Of a DNA stretch of 64,000 nt, positions 12,629 to 24,026 are shown one piece after another. The position numbers were made by a program, and so were the translations under genes. Position 1 is the first letter of the stretch; the number at the start of each line of letters is the position of its first letter. The stretch lies in assembly GCA_037576195.1 (NCBI GenBank), contig CM075101.1, positions 46,996,001 through 47,060,000 of the forward strand. The letters run 5' to 3'. The notes below the pieces were generated by a model that saw only the letters and a list, made by a program, of their open reading frames with translations, ran no database searches and had not been told where the DNA came from. Source of the stretch: Phytoseiulus persimilis. Taxonomy: Eukaryota; Arthropoda; Arachnida; Mesostigmata; Phytoseiidae.

Positions 12629-14442
12629 CGTTGAACAATTTCGGCAGTCTAGCAATGCCGATAGGCTGAACAACGGGACCCTGACGACCGAGTGTATTAA
12701 TGCATCGACCGGAATACCCGATGAGGCGCTGGAACCCTCGAAGCAGTTTCGACGGCAGTGCGACGATGCGTCTTTCTCCTGTGCCTCCGATACTCGGGGA
12801 TGACTTGTCCCCTGGTTTACCCCAACCAATTCCTTTCGGAGAGCGACTGCAATGCATAATTGGAAATTCCGCGGTCGAGCACAAACCGAGAAAGATTCGC
12901 GGAGAAGTAGCTAAGCCTCCCGATCGAGTGAAGCAATCTCGTTTTGGTTCTGTTCTTCTGCTTGAATTCAACTCAGAAAGAGGAAACACGCGAACGAGGC
13001 TTCTTCCAGACGTGGAGGCGGGCGGAAACCCAGCACAAGTACTCGAGAGGGACCACGTGGAGGTGGAGGAGCTGAATGGACGACTGGGGCGAAAAATTAT
13101 CCTCGATTGTTCCCCGAGCCCTGCGGCCATGCCTTGACGTTGCGTCGGGGGTGTCTATCGGGGCGGTGATGTGTCGGGCGTCCTCTCCACAATTAGCGTT
13201 TCCTCCTCTCCCGAGTGGATTTCTCTTGCAGCTCTAACGGCTGAGCGGCGCAGTCGTTCAAAACCGGAAGCATGAACGTGCTTTGTCACAAGATACTTCG
13301 CTAATTCGTCGCCGGAGCGCCCCGACGGATCCTGCAAACCTATTTGAGCGAGATGAAGGGAGACCTTGAATGTGGCTGTGCAAGTTCGGGCGAGCCGCGC
13401 GGTGCACTCGTTGGCCACATCAGCTACAATTTGTGTTTCGAAAAGCACGCTCTGTACGCACGCACAGTCCGCATGCCATGATCACATGCTATACGGTGCG
13501 AGAGCGGGAGGCTTTCTCCGAGAACTCCGGCGGCTGTTTGTGTCGTTCTCGAGGGACCCGGATGGGCGATCCCGGTCAGCAGAGAACCCAAGTGCTCCCG
13601 AGTACTCCGGTGCCGACCGATGCCTGGCGCGATCCTGGTTTGTCATCCCAAGAGCCGAAGTAGAAACCGCGAAATCCAAGTGCACGGCTCGTTGTTCCGT
13701 GCGAAATCAAGATTTCATATGAAATCCCCATCGCGAGCTCCGTGATGGATTGACGATAACTTGAGAGGGGAACGAGCGCCTTGTCCGCAAGCGTCATCGG
13801 CGCTGAGCTCGTTCTGCGGGAAAACGATACAGGGAACTCTTCTCCTTCCCTATTTCTTTTGTACCAGTCTCCGATTCTCTCGCGGTTCGAGTCTTTGAAC
13901 CCCGCTGACGGGTCTCCTCTGAATGGACACAAGCCTTCCCTAGTCCGATCCATTGTGGAGCGGAGTTACTTCTACGTTCGATCAGAGCCGTCGAGGTCGT
14001 TGCGGAGCGGTTATGGGAACACAACGTGGGAGGAACGAACCCGAGAGGAGTTCAGCGCCGGGATTTCGCTTTGAAAGACATATTCGAGTGATTTCGTCGT
14101 ACGGTTCGCCAGCCAACTCTATCCAATCATTCATACGCGTAACATGAAGCCGGACTCGGCGATTCTGAGGACATTTTCCTCTCGATGACAGATGAAACCA
14201 CAATCAAGCCGTGGCGAATCGTTGGATCGTCATCATTATTCCATATGATTCGATGCGATTACAACGTTCACCCGGGCTGGCTACTGCTGTCTACCGTCAT
14301 CGCCAGCAGGACCACGACTCCTGCCTTGTGGGACCATCGTTGGGACCCGACTACTGTCCGAGGGAAGAAGAAGCCACGATTGATGACAACCGACGAGAAC
14401 ATGCTTCGCTGCCACCGCCCACCGAACAACAGTCAGACAGGC

Positions 14443-14460
14443 CGGTCGGTCGGTCGGTCG
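14443..14460. repeat. (CGGT)n tetranucleotide repeat
   Basis: Four to five CGGT units; one of several C/G-rich four-base repeats in the window. Confidence 0.75.
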
Positions 14461-16534
14461 CCCGAATCGCTGGTCGTTCGGCGAGCCAGCCTCGCGAGCC
14501 GGGGAGATCAAGAGGAAGCCAGGAGAATAGATTTCCATGCCCAATCGATTCGATGGGTTTCTTCTCCTCAAAACTACCGATCACGGTGAAACCTAGGATT
14601 GTGTTGTCCGCCTCCGGCTCGCACTTGCAGTCGAGTTCTTGACGAGGCTGCGCGACTCCCGTTCCGGAATATCTTCGAGGACACAGACTTGCGAGAATCA
14701 ACGAGAGTGGGAATTCGACTTCGAGTCCGGGATCCGAGTTGGAACATTGTCAAGGAGTTGGCGACCTTGATGCGTGTTGCTGACAGCATGATAGATCAAT
14801 ATTCCTAATCTCAACCTGGCCGAGCAAGCCTTGAGTGACCGCGGCAGATGGTTTGCTTACTCATGGTCTCGTGACAACCAGCAAACTTTATGCAAGGAAC
14901 AAACATCATGGCTCCAGGAGGAGGGCGGTTGGTGGCGGTGGACCCCCATGGTCAGCCAACATTGTGCAAAGCTGGATTCGCACGGTGCAGCCGCGCATCG
15001 GTATGGCTCCGCTCGGTGGGGTGGGCTGTGGATTCAGCATGTCCTCGAAAATTATCCCGTAATCTCATGGTCCAAATCTATTTTCCGCGCCGTCATCATT
15101 CATCTACGCGTTATCCATCAATCCATCCATTCATCACCGACCCTTCTCGCGTCACCGATCGCTCACTCATCGATCCGATCATACCCCATGGAAGGCTGAG
15201 GGTTCTTCGCCAATCAATCACCAGGAAAACGACCACATCTACATGTGAAACTCCGAGGAACTCCAGCTCAATCCATTGATGCATCCATTCTCTTTCCTCA
15301 CATCTTTGTGCACGGGGTGATTGCGATAATCGAGTAGTACTATTATAGAATCCATCCATTTCAGCTGATTCGACTTTCTTTCAAATTGACCTCGGCCCGT
15401 TTGTCTCTCGTTGACCAATCAACGATCATGCCCCAATCATCCGTTGACAGCCGGAGCTTCAGCCATCAATCATACCACCCGGTTACCTCCATCCTCACCT
15501 TATTCACCCCTCCCTCCGGGTTCCGGTCGTGGACCGCGGCCAACAGTTGTTGCGCTCAGTTGAAAAGCGATGTTATCGTTATTTCCAGCTCAGTGATAAA
15601 TCGTTCACAAGTGGCCTCCTCGAGTGAGGGCGGATGGCATCAGTCTTCCAATCGAGTCGACTGGACCGAGCTCGGGCGAGCAATCCGATTGTGTCGCTTC
15701 GCCAGGTAGAGGCTTAAAGTAATTCTACGGAGTCGGGAATCTTGCTAAGTTTGTACAAGTGGGGCGGATCACGCGGCTTGGAAAATCCGGCTGAATTCTC
15801 GAGCTAATCCCCGGGAACAACGCCTAAAGCACCTTGTCGCTTATCCGAGCGTAGAATTGTAATGAGTCGATACGACAGCAGATCGCTGTCACTGTGTCTG
15901 CGCAAACAAGACACACAAGATCGGAAGCTGCATGCGGGATCAATAATTCTCCAGCCGGAGCTTCTGTCGAACTTCATTCGCACAACATTGCCGCCAGCCG
16001 AAGCGATGGAGAACAGGCGGCTAATCGCTACTCTTACACGAGGTGAGTTTGATGGATAAATGACACAGGATGCTTATGGTCCGCACGGCATCACAACCCG
16101 CCGCCGATCGAGTGCGTCCACATTGTTGGCATTCTTGAGTGGCTCTGATCCCCCGCCAGCCAGCTCGTTCCTCTCCAGCACCAGCCCGATTGGATCCTTC
16201 GGGGAGTGAAAGCGGGGAAAAGTGAGAGTAGGTTCCGCGCTACAGCTCGCTGAACATTCGCTGCGGACTCGAGTCGCCGAGTCCTAACGAGCGAGTTGCA
16301 GTCCGTCATCGGATTCGATGCGCGCAGTTTGCTGCCGAAATGATTAACTCCTGTTCGGCTCGATATTTCAGGCGCATCGAAAGCCGAGAGGAAGTCACCT
16401 GGACAACTCTTGGACCCCTGGTCGGCGATTTCACTGCTCGTCTGCGTGGTTGGCTAGTTGTGGGTCGGTAGGTTGATCGGCTGGTTGACTCTTCGCCTTC
16501 CGTCCGCTCGCACTGTCGGAAGAAAGGTAGAGCA

Positions 16535-16650
16535 AGAGAGAGAGAGAGAGAGAGGAGGCACAACACTCGCGGGGGGTCGGGTTGGTTCGTAATCGCACAA
16601 GATATACAATCGAGACAGCCGGCACACGACACTCACACGGATACACTCAA

Positions 16651-16690
<40 letters not shown>
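16535..16690. repeat. Two (GA)n dinucleotide microsatellites
   Basis: GA is repeated about ten times at 16535-16554 and about seventeen times at 16657-16690. The second run is preceded by short CA-rich sequence (ACACACAGAG), a compound CA/GA microsatellite. The Ser-Leu-rich frames on the minus strand are by-products of the repeat. Confidence 0.9.
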
Positions 16691-16692
<2 letters not shown>

Positions 16693-19535
16693 TGCGACTC
16701 TCATCGCCATGAGCGCGAGCGGCGGGAGCCATCGCAGTTTGAGATGCAGTGGCGGCGAGCTTATCTCTGATTGTTTACACCGACCGGTGTCAGCAGATGC
16801 GTTTGATGCATGTTGCTTCCCTGTTGAAGCTCCTATACCAGGGGTTTTGTCACTGCATTTATGGCGACGGTGAGAGCTGCCAGCAAGGTTACGACCAGCA
16901 CCAGAACGAAAATGGAAGACTGTCACGGCGAGGCGAGTTTCGAGGAGAGCCGAACTAATCCAACGAACCGGGACCTTCCGGACGGAATCGGCGTTTTCTC
17001 ACGAATGTCCTTTCAGTCGGTTGGGTCGAACCATTCCATCGTGGTCATTTTCCGGGGTTGTCAGGGACAAAGCTCTGCCACACCGAACCAATGATATTCA
17101 ATACTTTTTGTTCCCCCCTGCCAGTTTCTCCTTGACATAAGAAACGACCTTGGCGCATGTCCTGTCGTTCTGTTCCCTCGTGTTCCTTGATGAACGAACG
17201 ACCATGAAAATTATCCCGGCTCGAAACTACTCGACCCGGTTCTCAAAATCCTGGTTCGAAATTCCTCAACCGCTCGTTCCCTTGGCGTGAGCCACGTTCG
17301 TCGAGTCCCGAGTGCGATGGGAAATTCGTCCAGGGCCCCGAGCAGCCTGTTCTTCCGAATCCCCCGACTGACTTTGGAGACCCTCTCAGTTTCCAGAGCG
17401 CTGGTGCTCCTGCCGAGCCGAGTGCTCCCATCCCGCTTTAGTTTCCTTTTTTATAGGGCGCGTAGTTTCGAGAATGCTCGCTCGTATACAGAAGCGTGTG
17501 ATTAATTTTCATCTTTCATTACGTCAAATTCTTTGCACGTCGACGCTGCGTCTGTTTTGTTGCCTTTCGAAGCGAGCGAAAGCGCTCCGGCGTTCCCGGC
17601 GGGAGGTACGGGTCAGGAAAACCGGATGGAACGTTTTTGACGTTGTTGAGACATTGCCGCACAGGAACGCGAACGCACGCGTGTCGTTGTTGGACCAGGC
17701 AGCTGGGTACACGAAGTTAGGCGCGGGCGAAAGCGAGGAACAACAAGGATCCGGGAGCGAGCGAGCGATTTTCCTTCTTCATATTGGCTCCACAGATCGC
17801 GTCACACATCGGCTCTGCGGTCCACTGGGAGGGACCCAGGATCGGACTGAATGCGTCGAACGAATGGATTGATTTCCGAGCTCACCGGGGACGCCAGTTC
17901 TCTCTCGAACTTCGTGTCGGAGAAGAGAACGACCTCCCGATCGGGAAGTCGGGGGGTGTGACGACTTGGGTGAACACGCTCAAGGCGACGAGCTTCTCAG
18001 CCGAGGAGCGTTTGACCTCGTGCGGCCGAAGAGCTTGATGCTGAAAACTGCGACGCGAGAACGGAGCGAGGACATGCTCGACAGGACCAGGCAAACAGGA
18101 CCGTTCGCGGAGTCGTCGCTGACGCAAAGCTCACTCGGGACCCCCCGGCCGAGCTCTTGCTTATGAATCTACGCCTTATTATGTGCTGCATTGTGCGGTC
18201 AGCGATTGACCGGCGAGAGCCGAGTGGGGCCGGATCGAGCAAAGCATCGCACGAAATGGCGAAGCAAGTGCATTCGAGTCAGACAATCGTTGCCCGTCGG
18301 GGCCAAAGGGGAACTAATATCCATATTGATTGTGTCGTCAGCAAGATTCGTTCGTTACAACACTGCCGCCACCATCGACTTCATCGTCATCACAATAGAA
18401 ATAATACTAACGCAAAGATGCGGTAATATCGATGTGTCGGGTCCCTCTCGGTATTCCTCCCCCCTCTCCACCCACCCCAGGAATCCGGCTTCCTCACGTG
18501 GCGAGCCTCGATGGTGCGGGCTGTGACGCCGCGATCCGATCTCGTTTGACTCGTCGGGGGTTTACCCGAAACTGACCGCCCCGGAGTCCACAGGGAAGGG
18601 CTCTTGAGGGACGCAGTCCCAACAAGATAGCCGGGTGGTCAACTCTGTGACTTCGCCGAATTTCACCGATCGTGATCGCCGGGCTCTCGACGAAACTCTG
18701 GACAGTCCGGTGGTTCTGGCCCCGCGATTTGCCATCGAAACGAGGGAGAAGCCACCAGAGCACGAAAGTAACAAGAGAAACACATTCGTGATATTCTTCA
18801 ACGCCGGTCGAGTGTCTTTGCCCAAACCTCTCGTTCCTCTCCCTGATTCTAGCGGCCGTGGGCGATCTCGTCATTGACGCTCGGTGAGCAGCGAAGCTCT
18901 GTAAAGAGCATTTATTCCTGGCCGTTTAATAGTTTGTTGCCTGGACACATTTCACTCACAAAACGACTTAGCTCCTGCGACGCGAGTTCCATCACCGAAT
19001 CGACGGGCACGTAATCGACGGCGAAACGAGCTCGATCGGCCGGGCCTTCGACTGCCGTCGTCGTCGTTGGCACCATAAAGAGACTCGGTAGCAGATTTCA
19101 TGAAAAATCAACGGAGCGATTCGGTTAACAGGACAGTTTTTAGCGGTGTCCCTCCAATCGACCCCGGGCCTGATTCATTATTGAGCCGGTAACCGGGTGA
19201 ACTATTTGCATTTAAATTGATGTCCTCCTCTGCATCCAGAAAAATACTCGGAACGAAGACGTTGACTTCACCGAAGGGACTTCTAGCACGGAGGGAGAAA
19301 TCGAATGACTCCGCCGACCTTTGTTATTCTTCCATTCTATCGATCCTCTCACGGCGATCTCCTGCTCGGGAGGTGCTCCTCGAGAACTCCGTTCGGAAAA
19401 CCCCGGGACCCGGACCGAAACACTCGAAGACCTCGCGATGGAGTTAACGTGCGGAGCGCAAGCGCCACCAGAGACCGTCGCGGCTGAACAGCCAAAACAG
19501 CTCTTCCGATCGCGAGTCTGATTTCCCGCTCATTT

Positions 19536-19551
19536 CCCCCCCCCCCCCCCC
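19536..19551 (+). repeat. C16 homopolymer
   Basis: Sixteen consecutive C residues, a G-run on the strand of the nearby minus-strand gene. If intron 1 of that gene extends this far, this would be a G16 run in the primary transcript. Confidence 0.85.
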
Positions 19552-19946
19552 ATCCACTTCCGCGTTTCTTGCTTCCACTCGAGTCACTTGACACCCGTAG
19601 CATGTCGTCGTAATGAATTGCGGGCTGTAACCTGACCAAGAGACCTCGGAAATTCCGACGAAGATGACAAAACACAGGTTGCCGGAAAGAAGCGCGCCCT
19701 CGACGGAACCACAATGAATTTAAGGAGTTCGCTTCCGGACCGCGAGCAAAGCCTGTTCTTTCCAGGAACCGCCTCCACCGAGTAACGAGTGGCGAGCAAC
19801 AGTCGGGTGGCTCATCCGCGCGAAGTTATTATTCATGACAATGTTGACATCGCCGACGCGGTCTTTGGCAATGACTCCGAAAGCGGGTGAAAGGCCCCGT
19901 TTCGGGCTAATGCCGGTCAAGATTGACGAACCGGGGGACGGGGGAA

Positions 19947-19959
19947 CCCCCCCCCCCCC
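19947..19959 (+). repeat. C13 homopolymer
   Basis: Thirteen C residues about 200 bases downstream of the splice donor at 20160 on the minus strand. Confidence 0.85.
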
Positions 19960-20160
19960 TCACCAAAGTTTCTCAACGTTCCCCGTTTTCTTCCAAACTT
20001 GTACCGTTTTCTCCCTGAGGATTCCCCATTATTTTCCCGGATATCCACCTCATTTTTTCGAAAGTTCCCCACATCCCACCCCTCGATTCCCCCATAGTTT
20101 TCTAAAATTTCTTTCGGTTTTCTCGTTCTTCCCTCATCATCCCGTTCCCCTGGTCCTCAC

Positions 20161-20221
20161 CTTGATAGTGTGGATGAGCCGTGGCCAGCGCCAAACAGAA
20201 GACGAGGATCAGCGCCTTCAT
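20161..20221 (-). CDS. First coding exon of a small secreted protein (signal-peptide exon), partial
   Basis: Reading the minus strand from the ATG at 20221-20219, the exon encodes MKALILVFCLALATAHPHYQ plus one base. It ends at the sequence AAG|GTGAGG, a strong eukaryotic splice donor (GTGAGG occupies 20160-20155), so the intron is in phase 1. The peptide is a textbook secretory signal: a lysine after the start, the hydrophobic core LILVFCLALA, and a likely cleavage after ATA before HPHYQ. Arthropod cuticle proteins and small secreted peptides often have their leader on a short first exon like this, but nothing here identifies the family. The context before the ATG is CCTGGAAA, with A at -3. 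Later exons must lie at lower coordinates, and I could not find them. The exon call is good and the product is unknown. Confidence 0.65.
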
Positions 20222-20279
20222 TTTCCAGGTGATTGTTCACTGAATGCTTTCGGGCAGAAAGCAAACGGATTAACAGTGC

Positions 20280-20309
20280 ACTGATATCCAGAGGATGGGT
20301 GAGGATATG
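20280..20309 (-). promoter_or_regulatory. Candidate core promoter (initiator TCAGT, weak TATA-like)
   Basis: On the minus strand, TCAGT (20284-20280) matches the arthropod initiator TCAGTY and lies 61 bases upstream of the ATG, so +1 would be at 20282. About 25 bases upstream is CATATCC (20309-20303), a poor TATA match at about the right distance. A second TCAGTG lies closer to the ATG and could be an alternative start. This is inference from short motifs. Confidence 0.3.
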
Positions 20310-23300
20310 TCACGCGTTCACCGGGTCACCGAACAATATCCGTCTCTAGGTGAAGGGGCCGACATGGCCGCAGTGTTTATTCACTTCCACTACTCCAACT
20401 TCACTGATCGATCAATCACTTCAAATTCCAATGAATTTTTCAATCAATGAACCGCTCGCTCGATCGACCAAGCGACCCCAGCAGCGGCCGATTGACCGAT
20501 GAATAAATCCGGGGCCTGTTTCCAGCCGCCGATGATCGCTCAAGCTAACGCCAACGGCGGCGGCTTTTTGCCACCCGCCGGAACGGAGCTGAAAGATCGA
20601 CGACTGACGGGGCGCTGTCACGCTGTCAGGACGCCGGTCAAAACTCCGACGTCGCCCACTTTAAGTCCGGTGAGATTTTCTCCGATGAAACAAACGGTTC
20701 ACTGAAACAACAGAACTCGTTGAGCAGTTGAGTCGTTCGCGCGAAGAACACGAACGATGCCGGACACGACGGAGATGCTCTCTCTGCGCGGGAAGACCAT
20801 GCTCTAAGCTCGAACAGACCCGAACACACTCTCCGGGCCAAGAGTAAATCCGCACCAGCGCCCTCGGTGGAGTTCCACCCAAACAGGGAGGAAACTGCAG
20901 AGAGAGGATTAGATCGTGTTCGTCCCGGCTGCTACGTACAGCGTACGGATGCGCGTGTTCGAAGATTCTGCATGGTAATGCGTTCAATGTGCGTCTAGAT
21001 CACGTCTCCGAATAAACTGTCGAGTTCATGATTTAATCGTTTCCGGCAGGTGGACTCGTGAGAATATTTCATAGGAGGGATTCGAACGCAGGATTGATCT
21101 CGAGTGAAAATCGCGCACGCGAACAACCGCGAGTAGGTACGGGATGGCAAACTTCGACGATGACGGCTTCGTCGTCCCGTATTTCTAATGGGGAGAAGCA
21201 TGTCCACTCCTCCGTGATTGTTTATGGGCGCGAAGTTAGTATCGGCAGATTCCGCAAAATCGACGACCTTCGTAACTCTTCGAGCTCCAACATTTTTCTC
21301 TCGCGGGGAAGCCAGTGTGATGTCCTGGATCTATGTAATTTTCAACCCTTGCCACGGTCAGCCGTCACCACGTCCATACTCGGATGAAATAGCGTGAGCC
21401 GTAAGCCGGACTGGAAACGATGGGGCCCTCTCGTCGTCGTAGCAAGTTCCTCTCGGAGGAAGGCTTAGTGTGCTCCCCACTTCTCCATGATCTCCGGGTG
21501 TCGAGGATGCTTGTGTGAAACAAGCGTCATTCTGGAGAATCGATCGTCTGGAAGAGCTAGATTCGATATCTCGAGTGGGAGCCTCTCGATATAATCCCGC
21601 GTAAAACGGAGCCCGAAACCTACCTGACCCGGAAATCACGAGAAGAACCTGCGATTCATCCGCCCCTCCGCTACAGAGTGCTTCTCGCACGATGTGCACT
21701 TCAACTTGTTTTGCCAGAAACTTCCCCCTGAACCGACCCGATACCTCTCGCGATACACGCGGAAATTTTCGATGCGGAGAGTGAAATTCAATGACCGTTG
21801 ATAACCATCTCGAGCCCCGGGAGAATACAAAAAATTGCGCACGGAACACGCACACTAAGACTCCTCTGTTATCCTCAGAGTCCATCGTCGAGCCGACTCG
21901 TATAATTGGGACGAATCGTGGACGGAGAAAAACTCTAGAGCTCCCCGAGAGGGCTCCTCGTTCCGGTACGTTCCCAATGCGCAACACCGGGTTCCGCGGT
22001 CCGAAGTCGGGGTATTTAGTGCGTTCATTTGAATCCGGGAAACTCCAACGCGCGACCGCTCCGTCGTGGTCACTGCGGATCCCACACTCGACGAACCCAT
22101 CCTTACCAGTTTCCTCTTCTTATTATCCTGGAAATAAGAGCTTGTCGATCGAGGGTGTTCCGTGATGGAACGAGAACTCCACGATTGGGATTGCGCGCTG
22201 TAACATAAGTCCAATCAGCTGACCTTCGGCTGTCCCGGAGCTATCGTCTCACTGCGCGGTCATCGCGTGAATATCGATCGGGCATCAACAATCCACTCTC
22301 CACGTTCTGGGTCGTCGCTCTCAATTGATGATCCAAGTCCTGAGTTCGGAAAAAAAACGCTCCCTTCGGGTCCTATTCACGGACGTTACGGGTCAACAGC
22401 AGGCGACCTTCGAGACCTTGAGCCTGAAGTTGCGTCTCCTGATTGATTTGGGGCTCCATCGTTGTTACCCCGGGTCTCGTCAGTGATCGAATTTCAATTC
22501 TAGTTACGGAGGGTTCCTCTGTTAATAGAGGATCATGTAGTCCGCAGCCCGCGTAATCAGATTCTGCTCGGTCGAGTCTCAATCGATCGCTGAACGGAAC
22601 GTTTATTGAAATCCCCGCAAATCAAAGGCCATTTCCGACAAGTTACCATTTCCGTACAACAGAACAGATCCAGGCCGTTGCTGCGAACCTGGAAACGGAG
22701 AGCTCGGGTTGTCTTCGAAAAGCTCCCAGATGGATTCAAACCCGGAATGCCGTTCTCGTGAAAAGCTCTCCGTCCTTGCCTACCAAGTTTCGCCGCCTTG
22801 ATGTGCGGCCGTAGGTGAAAAACGCATTTCCATAATCATCGTTCCTCCTCATCTCAGATCCCATAAGAACGAACTTGGACCAGTCGCTCTGCTTCGATCG
22901 ACGCCACCTATGCTCCGGCAATCGAGTCGTTCCGTCGGCTCGAGCGCCCAGAGATCCTCTCGGAAACGGAGTTCATCAGACCGGGGAGCATATTTCAACA
23001 TTCCAACGTTATCCACAATACAGTTCTCCGTCTCGGAAGTGTCGGAATGCGAATTCATGCAAGAACACGTTCCTGCATGAACACGTGCATACTGCTGCGA
23101 GTGTTCGTACATCCGTGAGAGAGGTAAACTGTGTCCTCAAACGAGCGTTTTGATGGAAGAGCGAACGACTCACCTCGGGGTTGCTCGAACGTCTCCAAGC
23201 GGCTTGCGCCGTCACATCCGTTGAGCGGCGCTCCAGAACCAACTTGACGTGTCTACAGGAGTCGGTCCTCCGAGAGAGCGAGATTAACAACATCGCTTTT

Positions 23301-23327
23301 TCTCCGAGGAAGGATCCGACAAGTTCT

Positions 23328-23342
23328 CCCCCCCCCCCCCCC
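23328..23342 (+). repeat. C15 homopolymer
   Basis: Fifteen consecutive C residues in otherwise mixed sequence. Confidence 0.85.
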
Positions 23343-24011
23343 AAATCGCCTTATTCCTGTCCCACCATCTTATTGTCCGGGCTCCCTTCCTTCTTCGTCT
23401 CTGACTACTTGAATTCTTAACGATCTACGATAATCGGAATGAGTCAGCTATTTCCGAGTCGGCGGCTCTCGCAGCTGGCCAGTCTACTCGACTTCCCGCT
23501 CTCTCACTCTTGGGGTCTTCTTTGCTGACGAGAACTCCCCTCCTTTTCTCCATGCTTAAACGGCTTGTCCTGTCATTTCATCACATCCACCACCATCACG
23601 ATCCGCCTAGAGGGGCGGCGGTTGAACTACTGCCACCTATTACTCTACCATTGTGAGATGACCCCAGCGAAAAAGTGATTCCCCTCTTCTTAGTTCGAGT
23701 TCAAAATTGAATTGGATGACGACTCTTTGACGAGTCGGTGTTTTTCCCCGCTCCCGTTTCGCCTTCGTCATCGTATTTTTTCTTCTCGTTATTTTGGAGA
23801 TATCAGATATCTGTTACCGACCCCCGACCGTGATCCAGCCGGTCATCCTCGCTGTTTGGTCCAACAACTTGCTACTCTACTGAGAAGGGATGTTAACTGT
23901 TGCTGGATCGTTGAGGAGCGGGAGGAGGAAGGCCGCGTGAGGAGAACACCCGAATATAGGAGAAATGGGACGAGAGGAGACTGCTTGTGTTGAGCGTTAG
24001 TCCGCGGAGAA

Positions 24012-24026
24012 AGAGCGAGCGAGCGA
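24012..24026. repeat. (GAGC)n short tetranucleotide repeat
   Basis: Three to four GAGC units, followed by the drifted run GAACGAATCAACCAACCAAC. Confidence 0.6.

Larger units (their letters stand above)
8300..20150. other. No supported gene; simple repeats and probable intron
   Basis: The longest frames here (minus 12459-13130, 223 codons, rich in Ser, Arg and Pro; plus 12700-13137) match nothing I recognise and overlap each other. CT-rich sequence occupies 10258-10320, and ATCC/ATCA-rich sequence occupies about 15100-15370. The part below 20160 would be intron 1 of the minus-strand secreted-protein gene, and its later exons may lie in this interval, but I could not locate them. Plus-strand pyrimidine richness at 19960-20160 means a purine-rich RNA just after the donor. 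Confidence 0.35.

Noticed and set aside
12459-13130. Longest open frame in the window (minus, 223 codons)
   Set aside because: Rich in Ser, Arg and Pro, passes through a G12 run, overlaps a plus-strand frame of similar quality, and its length is expected by chance in 64 kb of stop-poor sequence.
17218-17262. GGTTCTCAAAATCCTGG, resembling a hAT terminus
   Set aside because: Lacks the leading CAG and any partner end; likely coincidence.
21358-21987. 209-codon minus-strand frame
   Set aside because: No family recognised and no supporting context; treated as chance.
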